Shown: positions 8,108-16,528, counted from the first letter of the stretch. The stretch is 24,794 bases of DNA from an uncultured Chloroflexota bacterium (GCA_937988705.1 CALKIA010000585.1:1-24794), one strand, 5' to 3'. A program made the numbers and translations. The notes: generated by a model from the letters alone, not told the origin.

Positions 8108-8143
8108 ATTATGTCTTTTTCCGGTCTTTATCTGGTGCTCAAA

Positions 8144-9172
8144 ATGCCAACTATTCGCGATGTCGCTCGATATGCTAACGTCTCAGTTGGAACGGTTTCC
8201 AATGTTCTTAACGGGAGTCAACTCGTCAAAGATGAGACCCGTCAGCGCGTCCTCGAAGCAATTGAAGCCCTGCAATTCCACCCCACCGCCGCCGCACGGA
8301 CGCTCAGCACCCAACGAACCAATCTCATCGGCATGATCCGTACCGAGTTACGTCCGCAGAACCAGCGCATTGAAATCGACCCGATGGTGCTGGACTTGAT
8401 CGAAGGCATCACCGCCGACGCCATCGAAAGTAGTATCGGCCTCACCTTTTGGACGATTCCTGTAGGGCGCACCGAGATGGACTTGTACAAGCGCGTCGTC
8501 AACAGCCGGCAGGTCGATGGTCTGATCCTGTTTGCGCTACGCGAAAATGATCCGCGATTGGCATTCTTGAATGAGCAGTCGTTCCCGTTTGTAACCTTTG
8601 GTCGCCTTGATCGCCAGGAAAGTGATAACTGGATCGACCTGGACAGCACCTATGGCATCGAACTTGCGACCCGGCACATCATCGAGCTGGGTCACCGCCG
8701 CATCGGCTACATTGCGCCGCCCAATGAGCAGTTTCTCGCACGGCAGCGCTGGCAGGGATTTGTCAACGCCATGAATGCGGCGAACCTCCCAATCGATCAC
8801 CAGCTCGTGCTGGAAGGCGATTTCAGCGAGCGCTCCGGTCAAGCGGCGGCCAACATCCTGCTCGCTCGCGCCCAACCACCGACGGCGATCGTATGCAACA
8901 ACGACCGAATGGCGTTTGGGGTCATGCGCGCCGTACAAGCGCACGGTTTGGTGGTCGGCACGGATATTTCGGTGATTGGTTTTGACGATATTCCCTTGGC
9001 GCGCTACACGCATCCCGCATTGACCACCATCAGCCAACCCATCCATGAGATTGGTGGTGCCTTATTCAATTTACTGTTTAGGTACATCAATCGCGAGTCG
9101 GTTGAAGGTCTGGGCGGTCAGTTGTTTAAGCCGGAACTCGTCGTGCGGCAGTCGACCGGGTTCCCGCCTTAA
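8144..9172 (+). CDS. LacI-family transcriptional regulator of the alpha-glucan locus
   Basis: The 342-residue protein has the LacI N-terminal helix-turn-helix (TIRDVARYANVSVGTVSNVL, residues 3-22), the hinge, and a type-1 periplasmic-binding-like effector domain. The latter includes the DGLILFA motif, AIVCNNDRMAFGVMRA, VIGFDDIPLARYTHPALTTI and a LGHRRIGYI segment. An in-frame GTG far upstream at 8015 would add 43 unrelated residues and overlap both the terminator and the promoter, so ATG 8144 is the start. Operators at its own promoter and upstream of the binding-protein gene at 9282 suggest that it represses both and releases them on binding a sugar. By context the inducer is probably an isomalto-oligosaccharide or a breakdown product, which is an inference. 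Confidence 0.95.
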   Translation: MPTIRDVARYANVSVGTVSNVLNGSQLVKDETRQRVLEAIEALQFHPTAAARTLSTQRTNLIGMIRTELRPQNQRIEIDPMVLDLIEGITADAIESSIGLTFWTIPVGRTEMDLYKRVVNSRQVDGLILFALRENDPRLAFLNEQSFPFVTFGRLDRQESDNWIDLDSTYGIELATRHIIELGHRRIGYIAPPNEQFLARQRWQGFVNAMNAANLPIDHQLVLEGDFSERSGQAAANILLARAQPPTAIVCNNDRMAFGVMRAVQAHGLVVGTDISVIGFDDIPLARYTHPALTTISQPIHEIGGALFNLLFRYINRESVEGLGGQLFKPELVVRQSTGFPP

Positions 9173-9190
9173 ACTTTCTGTTCGAATGAA

Positions 9191-9204
9191 TTGAAACGGT
9201 TCAA
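9191..9204. promoter_or_regulatory. second LacI-family operator, upstream of the importer/dextranase operon
   Basis: TTGAAACGGTTCAA matches the perfect operator at 8094-8107 in 12 of 14 positions and keeps both TTGAA/TTCAA half sites and the central CG. It overlaps the -35 element of the predicted promoter (TTCAAA 9200-9205, CATAAT 9222-9227, spacing 16), so binding would block RNA polymerase. Confidence 0.78.
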
Positions 9205-9281
9205 AAGTGAGGTGAAAAGATCATAATCAGCAGCCGATTTTCATCGTTTCGTAGTGACTGAATATCCTTTAGGAGTTGAAG

Positions 9282-10502
9282 ATGAAGACAAAAGTCATGT
9301 TCGCCGTTTTGCTCGTCCTACTTTTTGTTGTCCCGGTCAGTTTTGCACAAGACGCCCCGGTGACCATTACTTTCTGGCACACCTATAATGAAGTTTCCGC
9401 CGAAAATCAGACGCTCGTCGAGACGCTGATCCCGATGTTCGAAGCCGAACACCCGAACATTCATGTCGAATCCGTCCCTTACCCCTATGACGGCTTCCGT
9501 CAGGCGCTGTTGACCTCGGCGGCGGGCGGCGAAGGCCCGGATCTCGTCCGTCTGGACATCATCTGGTCGCCGGAATTTGCAGCGCAGGGCATTCTGCTGA
9601 ACCTCAGCGAAGCTATGCCGGACTTCCAGGAATTTGCGGATGCCGTGTTCCCCGGCCCGCTGTCCACCAATGCCTACGCTGGCGCATACTACGGCCTGCC
9701 GCTGGATACCAATACCCGCGTGTTCATCTACAACCCGGCATTAATGGAAGCCGCCCCCGAAACGATTGACGAACTGGCGGCGATGTGCGAAAGCCTGCCC
9801 GAAGGCAGTTTCGTGTTCAGCGACGGCGGGACTTCCGGTTGGAATCTGCTGCCGTGGATCTGGAGCTTTGGTGGCCAGATCACCGACGAAGCAATTACCA
9901 CGTCGACCGGTTTTGTGAACGGCGAAGCGTCGGTCGCAGCGATCCAGTTCCTCGCGGACATGGTTCAGAGCGGCTGCTTCTCGGATGGTTTCATCGGCAG
10001 CGGTCTGGATACGTGGGGCGGCTACTTTAGTGGCACGATCGCCTCGATGCTGGAAGGTCCGTGGCTCTACCCGACCGCCGACAGCCAGTACCCTGACTTC
10101 GAAATGGGCGCGGCCTTGATGCCCGCGGGCGATGGTGGTCATATCTCCGTCGTGGGCGGCGAAAATGTCGTCGTGTCGGCGACTTCACAGCACCAGGAAG
10201 AAGCCCTCGAATTCCTGCGCTTCACGCAGAGCGAGACCTACCAGCTGGAAATGTCGAAGGTCGGTCAGCTGACGGTGTTGAACAGCCTGCTCGAAAACGA
10301 ATACTTCACCGATCACCCGTACTACGGCGTGTTCCTCGAACAACTGCAGACGGCGCAAGCCCGTACACCCCATCCTGCTTACAACGAAATCGAAACCGTG
10401 TTGGGTGATGCGGCGCAGTTGGTTCTGCGCGGCGAAATGTCCGCTCAGGAAGCGATGGACTTGGCAGCAGAAGAAATCGACGCACTGCTCGCAGGCAGCT
10501 AA
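9282..10502 (+). CDS. ABC sugar-binding protein, family 1 (MalE-like)
   Basis: The 406-residue protein opens with a Sec signal peptide (MKTKVMFAVLLVLLFVVPVS, probable cleavage SFA|QDA) without a lipobox cysteine. The mature part begins with VTITFWHTYNE, which is typical of family 1 extracellular solute-binding proteins (type-2 periplasmic fold). It continues with EGPDLVRLDIIWSPEFAAQG, GLPLDTNTRVFIYNP and the C-lobe segment MLEGPWLYP. These proteins bind oligosaccharides for CUT1-class importers. ATG 9282 follows AGGAG (9271-9275) at six bases; a TTG at 9276 lies right against that site and is not used. It is the first gene of the operon that goes on to two permeases, GH66 and GH15, so a malto- or isomalto-oligosaccharide is the likely ligand. 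Confidence 0.93.
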   Translation: MKTKVMFAVLLVLLFVVPVSFAQDAPVTITFWHTYNEVSAENQTLVETLIPMFEAEHPNIHVESVPYPYDGFRQALLTSAAGGEGPDLVRLDIIWSPEFAAQGILLNLSEAMPDFQEFADAVFPGPLSTNAYAGAYYGLPLDTNTRVFIYNPALMEAAPETIDELAAMCESLPEGSFVFSDGGTSGWNLLPWIWSFGGQITDEAITTSTGFVNGEASVAAIQFLADMVQSGCFSDGFIGSGLDTWGGYFSGTIASMLEGPWLYPTADSQYPDFEMGAALMPAGDGGHISVVGGENVVVSATSQHQEEALEFLRFTQSETYQLEMSKVGQLTVLNSLLENEYFTDHPYYGVFLEQLQTAQARTPHPAYNEIETVLGDAAQLVLRGEMSAQEAMDLAAEEIDALLAGS

Positions 10503-10514
10503 TCTCTCACCATC

Positions 10515-10550
10515 GGGTGATTTGCACGGGCGAACCCGTGCGAATCACCC
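10515..10550 (+). other. long intercistronic hairpin between binding protein and permease genes
   Basis: GGGTGATTTGCACGGG pairs with CCCGTGCGAATCACCC over 16 positions with one T-G wobble, around a CGAA loop. No T tract follows. Such a hairpin between malE- and malF-type genes usually protects the upstream mRNA or lowers read-through, giving more binding protein than permease. Confidence 0.85.
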
Positions 10551-10581
10551 CTTCTCGTCCACTGGCAGGGGGATTCAGGCG

Positions 10582-11544
10582 ATGAGTATTAACCTTGCGC
10601 GTTCGCGTGCTTCAACCCGTGCGGCAGCGCCGCAGCCCACCGCAGACCGGGCCAAACCCTACTACCGCTCCTATGTTCCATACATGTTTCTCATCCCGGG
10701 ACTAGTGCTCTACCTCATCTGGACCGTTTATCCGCTGGCCTACCAGCTGTATATCAGTTTTTTTGACTGGCGCATCATTCCCGGTCAAACCAGTACCTAT
10801 GTCGGCTTCGCCAACTATGAAGCGGTCTTTGCGGATCGCACGTTCTGGCTGGCGATGCGCAACACCGCCCTCTACGCGGTCGTCACCGTGGCGGGACAAA
10901 TGATCATCGGGCTCACGCTCGCCTTTCTGGTCAACCGCGTCGCGATTGGCAAACGCTTCTTTCGAACAGTGTATTATCTACCTGTCGTCACCTCGTGGGT
11001 GGTGGTCAGCTTCCTGTTCGTCTACCTGTTCAGCCCCGGCGACGCGGGCTTGATCAATTTCATCCTCACCAAGCTCGGCACGATCACCAAACCTATCTCG
11101 TGGCTAGCCACCGCCGACACCGCATGGATTGCCATTTACAGCCTCGGGATCTGGAAAGGCATCGGCTGGGCCATGGTGATTTTCCTCGCCGCGCTGCAAG
11201 GCATCCCACCAGAACTGTATGAAGCGGCGGCGATCGATGGTGCCAGCGAATGGCAGCGCATCCGCTATATGACGCTCCCACTCATTCAGCGCACACTTTT
11301 CTTCGTCCTCATCGCGCTGATGATCGGCGGCTTTCAGGTGTTTGTTTCCGTCCTGCTGATTACCGGCGGCGGGCCGCTGCATCGAACGGAAGTCGCTCTC
11401 ACGTACATGTTTGATGAAGCTTTCGGTCAACTGCATTTTGGCTACGGCGCGGCGCTCAGCTATGTCCTCGCCATCGTGATCGTGGTCGTCAGTGCACTGC
11501 AAGCGCGTCTGTTCGGCCGCGGTGATAAAGACGTGGAGTATTGA
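10582..11544 (+). CDS. ABC sugar importer permease, MalF type
   Basis: This 320-residue permease of the CUT1 class has six evident hydrophobic segments after a basic, Ala-rich N-terminal tail. It has the EAA loop that docks to the ATPase (YEAAAIDGASEWQRIRYMTL) about 90 residues before the end. ATG 10582 is supported by the purine-rich AGGGGG upstream; the frame is open further back but would extend into the 3' end of the binding-protein gene, across the hairpin. The next permease starts inside the stop codon (TGATG), so the two are translationally coupled and should form a MalFG-like heterodimer. Confidence 0.94.
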   Translation: MSINLARSRASTRAAAPQPTADRAKPYYRSYVPYMFLIPGLVLYLIWTVYPLAYQLYISFFDWRIIPGQTSTYVGFANYEAVFADRTFWLAMRNTALYAVVTVAGQMIIGLTLAFLVNRVAIGKRFFRTVYYLPVVTSWVVVSFLFVYLFSPGDAGLINFILTKLGTITKPISWLATADTAWIAIYSLGIWKGIGWAMVIFLAALQGIPPELYEAAAIDGASEWQRIRYMTLPLIQRTLFFVLIALMIGGFQVFVSVLLITGGGPLHRTEVALTYMFDEAFGQLHFGYGAALSYVLAIVIVVVSALQARLFGRGDKDVEY

Positions 11545-12392
11545 TGATGATCGCAACGTCGAATAGCAATCAGCGTGTCCTGAACATCGCTATTTTTCTG
11601 GTGCTGTGTCTCGGCGTCTTCATCGCCGTCGCACCACTGCTCTACATGGCTTCAACGGCGCTCGGGGGCGTTGCCTATGTGCAGACCTACCCACCCCGCC
11701 TTATCCCCGAAACCATTAACTTCGAAAATTTCGAGCAGGCCTTCGCCAATCGCAATTTTCTGCGTGCGTTCGTCAACAGCGCCGGGGTCGCCATTGCGAC
11801 GTCCCTCATGGTGACCGTCCTCGCTTCAACGATGGCGTACAGCTTCGCGCGCTTCGAATTTCGCGGCAAAAAGATCATCTTCGGCGGGCTGCTGCTCATG
11901 ATCATGATCCCCGGCGTGGTGCTGCTCATTCCGCAGTTCATTCTGGCGAAAAACCTCGGCTTGCTCAACAGTCTGCCGGGGATTGTGCTGGTATACAGCG
12001 CGGGGCCGCTGGCCTTCAATACCTTTTTGCTCCGCGGTTTCTTCGAAAACCTGCCACGCGAGCTGGAAGAATCCGCCATCATCGACGGTGCCAGCCCATT
12101 CACGGTGTTCTGGCGGGTGATGCTGCCGCTCGCCGCACCTGCAATCAGCACGGTCGCCGTGTTCAGCTTCTTAGGGGCGTGGGATGAGTACCTGCTCGCG
12201 CTCAACTTCCTGACCACTGAAAGTCTGCGCACACTGCCGGTCGCCATTGCCAATTTTCGCGGGCAGCATGCCTCTAACTGGGGCTTAGTGTTTGCCGGGT
12301 CGCTCACCGCGGTCATCCCGACCATCTTGCTGTTCGTCTTCTTCCAGCGGTACTTCATTCAAGGGATTACGAGCGGCGGGGTTCGTGGTTAA
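11544..12392 (+). CDS. ABC sugar importer permease, MalG type
   Basis: This 282-residue CUT1-class permease has an N-terminal membrane segment, a large external loop (YVQTYPPRLIPETINFENFEQA region) that is usual for MalG-like proteins, and the EAA loop LEESAIIDGASPFTVFWRVM. GTGGAG at 11533-11538 serves ATG 11544 or the adjacent ATG 11547; I report the first, which overlaps the stop of the MalF-type gene. The stop TAA shares its last A with the ATG of the GH66 gene, so transport and hydrolysis genes are tightly coupled. No MalK/MsmK-type ATPase is encoded in this operon. Confidence 0.94.
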   Translation: MMIATSNSNQRVLNIAIFLVLCLGVFIAVAPLLYMASTALGGVAYVQTYPPRLIPETINFENFEQAFANRNFLRAFVNSAGVAIATSLMVTVLASTMAYSFARFEFRGKKIIFGGLLLMIMIPGVVLLIPQFILAKNLGLLNSLPGIVLVYSAGPLAFNTFLLRGFFENLPRELEESAIIDGASPFTVFWRVMLPLAAPAISTVAVFSFLGAWDEYLLALNFLTTESLRTLPVAIANFRGQHASNWGLVFAGSLTAVIPTILLFVFFQRYFIQGITSGGVRG

Positions 12393-14089
12393 TGCACATC
12401 ATCCGTCGACTAGTTCCGTTTTTCTTCCTAATTCTGTTCCAAGGGGGCGCTGTGTCCGCCGTCGATTCGATTATTCAAATCATTCCTGATCAAAGCTTCT
12501 ACCATCCCGGCGAGATCGTACACATTACGGTGCGCGCCAGCGCGGGCAGCCAACTGCAAGCCCACGTGACCTACCTGAACACCCTCATCACTGAACTCAA
12601 CGCAGTGCTGATCGACGGACAAGCCGTCATCGCATGGACGCCACCACCGGACGCACCGCGCGGCTACGGCTTAAACATCGACGTACTCGACGCGAGCGGC
12701 ACGGTGCTGGAGTCGCAATCTTCGGCGTTCGACGTGCTCAATCACTGGATCGAAGCGCCGCGTTACGGCTTCCTGACCGATTTCAGCCCGGCAAATCTCA
12801 CGATTGCGCCCACGCTCGACTGGATGCTGCGCCATCATATCAACGGCGTGCAGTTCTATGACTGGCAGTACCGCTGGGAAGACTTGATTCCCGCAGAAGA
12901 TCGCTTTGAGGATGGCTTGGGGCGCGCCCAGTCGATGGTCACCATCCGCAATCTGATCGACTTACTGCACACCGGGAAGATCGCCGCCATGCCCTACACG
13001 GCGATCTACGGCGCTTCGTATGCTTTCTACCGCCAGCATCAGGATTGGGCGTTGTTCGATGCGCGCGGTACAGCCTACACCTTCGGCGACAATTTAATCG
13101 GCATCATGGATGCGACCCCCGGATCACCTTGGAACACCCATTTGCAGGCCGAATTCGCCGATGTATTGGATAACACGGCTTTCGACGGCATCCACATCGA
13201 CCAGTATGGATCACCCAAGCAGGGTTTCGACAACCTGGGTCATCCGGTCGATATGGCCGAAGTTATGCCCGCGTTCATCAACCAGACGGCGGAGCTGGTG
13301 CAGGATCGCCGGGGCGATGCCGGGATCACCCTGTTCAACAGCGTGGGCAACTGGCCAATCGACACAGTCGCGCCCGCGCAACAGGACGCCTCGTATATCG
13401 AAGTCTGGCCGCCCAACAACGACTATCTCGACCTCAACCGCATTATCACGAATGCGCAAGCCCTCGGCAGCGAAAAGCCCGTGATCCTTGCCGCTTACAT
13501 CCCGCCAGAGCGCGTCATTAACTGGCGGCTGGCCAACTCAGTGATCCTTGCCAGCGGTGCGTATCACCTCGAAACGGGCGAACCGGGATCAATGCTGCAA
13601 GACCCGTATTTCCCGCGCTTTGGGGAGATTGCGGAAGCCGATCAGCCTCTGTTCACACGCTACTACGATTTCATCGTACGTTATGAGAACGTGCTCTCGG
13701 TGGGCACAACAGCGGGCAGTCCTGACCGGCACGCGGCGATCAGCATAGGTGATGTCCGCATGCGCGGCATTCACTCCCGGGATCGCGTCGCCCCCATCGT
13801 CCGTTCGGGTGCCAATTTCGAAACGTTCAGTCTGGTCAACTTCCTGAACATTGAAGGCGCGGACTGGAACGCACCAACCACCGTTGGGCCAACAACACTC
13901 ACTGATCAGGTGGTCAGCATCGCCGTAGATCGTCCAGTAGCGGCAGTCTGGGTTGCCTCACCAGATGCCCCCGAAAGTATGCAGGCGAGCAATCTTCCAT
14001 TTACGGTTGAAACGGGTACACTTCAGTTTATCCTTCCCCGTCTCGACTATTGGAGCATGATCGTCGTGGAGTATGAACATGGCAGTTGA
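12392..14089 (+). CDS. secreted GH66 dextranase-like glycoside hydrolase
   Basis: The 565-residue protein has a signal peptide (RRLVPFFFLILFQGGAVSA, cleavage near residue 23), an Ig-like beta-sandwich domain (about 25-120), a TIM-barrel catalytic domain (about 125-450) and a C-terminal beta domain (about 460-565). This is the N-A-C arrangement of GH66 dextranases. Family signatures include RYGFLTDF, HHINGVQFYDWQYRWEDLIP and DGIHIDQYG with the probable nucleophile Asp270. The probable acid/base Glu337 is in YIEVWPP. GH66 comprises endo-dextranases (alpha-1,6-glucan cleavage) and cycloisomaltooligosaccharide glucanotransferases; the insert domain (CBM35) of the latter is not visible, so a dextranase is more likely. 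It starts on the last base of the MalG-type stop and overlaps the GH15 gene by 11 bp. With a Sec signal it acts outside the membrane, upstream of the importer. Confidence 0.87.
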   Translation: MHIIRRLVPFFFLILFQGGAVSAVDSIIQIIPDQSFYHPGEIVHITVRASAGSQLQAHVTYLNTLITELNAVLIDGQAVIAWTPPPDAPRGYGLNIDVLDASGTVLESQSSAFDVLNHWIEAPRYGFLTDFSPANLTIAPTLDWMLRHHINGVQFYDWQYRWEDLIPAEDRFEDGLGRAQSMVTIRNLIDLLHTGKIAAMPYTAIYGASYAFYRQHQDWALFDARGTAYTFGDNLIGIMDATPGSPWNTHLQAEFADVLDNTAFDGIHIDQYGSPKQGFDNLGHPVDMAEVMPAFINQTAELVQDRRGDAGITLFNSVGNWPIDTVAPAQQDASYIEVWPPNNDYLDLNRIITNAQALGSEKPVILAAYIPPERVINWRLANSVILASGAYHLETGEPGSMLQDPYFPRFGEIAEADQPLFTRYYDFIVRYENVLSVGTTAGSPDRHAAISIGDVRMRGIHSRDRVAPIVRSGANFETFSLVNFLNIEGADWNAPTTVGPTTLTDQVVSIAVDRPVAAVWVASPDAPESMQASNLPFTVETGTLQFILPRLDYWSMIVVEYEHGS

Positions 14090-15224
14090 TAGGTTGCGCG
14101 CAGCGTCTTTACATCAGCACAGCCAGCAGGTGATCCTCGATAACCAGAAGGCTGGCGGCGGCTATCTCGCCTGTCCGCATATGCCGGATTACCAATTCTC
14201 GTGGTTCCGCGACGGAGCCTTCATCGCCTATGCGCTGACGCTGGACGGGGCGACCTACCCGATTCCGCACCAGATCGGCTTCGCGGCTCAGTGGGACAGC
14301 GCCGGCAAGTTTCACCAGTGGTGTGCCACGATGATCAACCAGCGGGCGGAAGCGCTCGAACGGACGATCGCGCGTGCCGCCAACGGTGAAGCGCTTGTCC
14401 TCGCCGATACGCTCAATGCCCGCTATCAGGTCGAAGGTAAACCCGGCCCCGAAGATTGGCCGGAATTTCAACTCGACGGCCCGGCGATCTGGTTATGGTC
14501 GCTGGCCAAATATGTCGACGTGTGCCGCGCCCGACCGCTTCCCCTCTACTGGGAGAATGCTGTTGACCTCACGGCGCGCTATCTGGCGGCGATCTGGCAG
14601 TCGCCCTGCAATGACTGTTGGGAAGAACGCAGCGATGCTGTGCACATCAGCACGCTGGCGGCGATTGTCGCCGGGTTAAGCGCGGCCGAATACCTCGTCC
14701 CGCGCCTGAATTTCAGCGCCACGAAAACCGCCATTCAGGCGTTCATCTTCGCCAAGGGGATCACGCCGGGCGGCGAATTAGCGAAATCGGTCGGCGTGGA
14801 TGGCGTTGATGCCAATCTGCTGTTGGCGGCGCTGCCAGAGTTCGGCCTGCTCAAACCGGATGATCCACTCATGGCCCGCACGGTCGAGCGCATCGAACGC
14901 GATCTGCTAGCGGAAGGTCACGGCGTGCACCGCCACCGCGAAGACACTTACTACGGCGGGGGCGCATGGGTGCTGCTCGGCCTGTGGCTGGCGTGGTACT
15001 ACACGCAAGTCGGCCAACTGGAACGTGCTCAGCAGCTGTTCACATGGGCGGAAGCGCACGCCGACGAAGCGGGTAACTTGCCCGAACAAGTCAAGGATGC
15101 GATGTTCGCGCCGGATTTCTACGAGCCGTGGGTGAAACAGCGGGGAGAAATTGCCCAACCGCTGCTGTGGACCCATGCCAAATATATCCTCGTGCGCCTC
15201 GCGCTCGAAGGCCAATCCCGCTAG
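14079..15224 (+). CDS. cytoplasmic GH15 glucoamylase/glucodextranase-like hydrolase
   Basis: This 381-residue protein has no signal peptide and shows the GH15 alpha/alpha-barrel motifs in order: FSWFRDGAFIAYAL near the start, EFQLDGPAIWLWSL, CWEER with the probable general acid Glu182, DTYYGGGAWVLLGLWLAWYY, GNLPEQVKD with the probable base Glu336, and QPLLWTHAKYI at the end. Bacterial GH15 enzymes remove glucose from non-reducing ends of alpha-1,4- or alpha-1,6-glucans. It is shorter than typical bacterial members because the N-terminal beta-sandwich domain is missing. ATG 14079 is seven bases after GGAG (14068-14071); ATG 14073 is too close to it. The 11-bp overlap with the GH66 gene points to intracellular digestion of imported isomalto-oligosaccharides, an inference from context. 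Confidence 0.88.
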   Translation: MAVDRLRAASLHQHSQQVILDNQKAGGGYLACPHMPDYQFSWFRDGAFIAYALTLDGATYPIPHQIGFAAQWDSAGKFHQWCATMINQRAEALERTIARAANGEALVLADTLNARYQVEGKPGPEDWPEFQLDGPAIWLWSLAKYVDVCRARPLPLYWENAVDLTARYLAAIWQSPCNDCWEERSDAVHISTLAAIVAGLSAAEYLVPRLNFSATKTAIQAFIFAKGITPGGELAKSVGVDGVDANLLLAALPEFGLLKPDDPLMARTVERIERDLLAEGHGVHRHREDTYYGGGAWVLLGLWLAWYYTQVGQLERAQQLFTWAEAHADEAGNLPEQVKDAMFAPDFYEPWVKQRGEIAQPLLWTHAKYILVRLALEGQSR

Positions 15225-15256
15225 ACCAACTAATCCAGCAACAGCAGATGCTTATT

Positions 15257-15277
15257 GGGACGCGCTGCGGCGCGTCC
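15257..15277. repeat. REP-like hairpin, copy A
   Basis: GGACGCGC-TGCG-GCGCGTCC is a perfect 8-bp stem with a 4-base loop in the 227-bp gap before the META-domain gene. The core GGGACGC...GCGTCC recurs after that gene at 16654-16674. No T tract follows, so a terminator role for the GH66/GH15 operon is possible but weak. The rest of the gap (to 15451) shows no gene. Confidence 0.6.
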
Positions 15278-15451
15278 ATTGCATTCCCCAACTATTCACC
15301 GAACAGCGCCTGTGCTGTCCCCCTACGGCTACGACTTTGTAATCTGAGTTTCTCTCCCAGAACAGGTTTCATGCCCGCATCATCCGCGTTTCATATGGAA
15401 CAAATCCCCTGCGGTTAGCGTCTTTATCTCAGAAGTGAGTAGGAGAAAGTA

Positions 15452-16528
15452 ATGCGTTCAAAAATTTTCAGACTCATCCTGATCGGTCTGCTGACGTTTG
15501 GAGGACTGACAGCGGTGGCAGCACAAGCGGAGAATGAACTCGCCGGGACTCAGTGGCAGCTAATCTCAATGACCGGCACGCCCCTGCCCGATGAGGTCTA
15601 CATTACCCTGCAATTCAACGCCGACGCCCAGGCGAGCGGCATGGGCGGCTGCAACGGCTTCAGCGCGACCTATACGCTTGATGGGGATGCTATCCACTTA
15701 ACCGACATAGTCAGCACGTTGATGGCATGCGACCAGCTCGATTACGAAGTGGCCTATTTCGCCGCACTCCAAGCGGTGGCGCGCTATGATCGTGCCGACG
15801 ATCAGCTCACACTCTCCACCGCTGATGAGCAACAACTGGTGTTTAGGGCGTTACCCACGCTGCCGGGAACCGACTGGCAGTTGATCTGGCTGGATGGCGC
15901 TGAAGTACTGGGTGACACCCCATTAACGTTGACCTTCAATAAGGATGGCAGCGTGCAGGGCAGCGGCGGGTGTAATCAGTTCAGCAGTCAGTACGCACTA
16001 AACGGCGATACGCTCACGTTCGAGGGCATCCGCAGCACGCGCCGTGCCTGTGCCGCCGACGACTTGAACGCGCAGGAACAGGCTTATTTCGCCGTGCTCG
16101 AAGCGGCTGCGAATTACACTATTTCCGGCGATCACCTGATGGTGATCGCGCAGGATGGGCGCATGCTGCGCTTTGCCCGCCGTGCGAACCTAGTGGAAAC
16201 GTCGTGGCAGCTAGATTCTATCGATGGCACAGTGGTCACCGGGACCGTTACGCTCCAGTTCACCGACGAAACAACCGTTTCTGGTTCGGGCGGGTGCAAC
16301 CAATACAGCGGCAGCTATACGGTCAACGGTGAGGAGATCTCCTTTGGCGAACTCGTCAGCACCGAACGCGCTTGCCTTGAGTCGAACCTCATGGAACAGG
16401 AAGGCGGCTTCTACGCTGCTTTGGACGCTGCGACGGGCTATCAAGTATCGGACGAGCAGCTGATCATCATCTATGGCGACGAGCAGCAGTTGGTCTTCAG
16501 CTCAGCAGCAACGATCAGCAGCAACTAG
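15452..16528 (+). CDS. secreted protein with three tandem META (HslJ-like) domains
   Basis: This 358-residue protein has a signal peptide (FRLILIGLLTFGGLTAVAAQ, cleavage near AQA|EN) and then three repeats of about 107 residues (roughly 29-133, 135-244, 247-353). Each repeat begins with a W-Q-L strand and has a GGCN-Q/G-F/Y motif (Cys67, Cys174, Cys282) followed about 30 residues later by an ST-x-x-AC motif, so each domain has two conserved cysteines. That is the META domain signature found in E. coli HslJ, linked to novobiocin resistance and envelope stress; the molecular activity is unknown. The spacing of 107-108 residues shows true tandem duplication. AGGAG at 15441-15445 is six bases from the ATG. 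The gene stands alone between two copies of a REP-like hairpin. No functional link to its sugar neighbours is evident. Confidence 0.9.
   Translation: MRSKIFRLILIGLLTFGGLTAVAAQAENELAGTQWQLISMTGTPLPDEVYITLQFNADAQASGMGGCNGFSATYTLDGDAIHLTDIVSTLMACDQLDYEVAYFAALQAVARYDRADDQLTLSTADEQQLVFRALPTLPGTDWQLIWLDGAEVLGDTPLTLTFNKDGSVQGSGGCNQFSSQYALNGDTLTFEGIRSTRRACAADDLNAQEQAYFAVLEAAANYTISGDHLMVIAQDGRMLRFARRANLVETSWQLDSIDGTVVTGTVTLQFTDETTVSGSGGCNQYSGSYTVNGEEISFGELVSTERACLESNLMEQEGGFYAALDAATGYQVSDEQLIIIYGDEQQLVFSSAATISSN

Noticed and set aside
8015..8143. N-terminal extension of the LacI-family protein to GTG 8015
   Set aside because: It would cover the terminator, the promoter and the operator, and the LacI helix-turn-helix normally starts right at the ATG (8144).
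9282..10502. Lipoprotein assignment for the binding protein
   Set aside because: No cysteine follows the signal peptide; cleavage is expected at SFA|QDA by signal peptidase I.
10405..10581. N-terminal extension of the MalF-type permease
   Set aside because: It would overlap the end of the binding-protein gene and the intercistronic hairpin, and its sequence is unlike any permease N-terminus.
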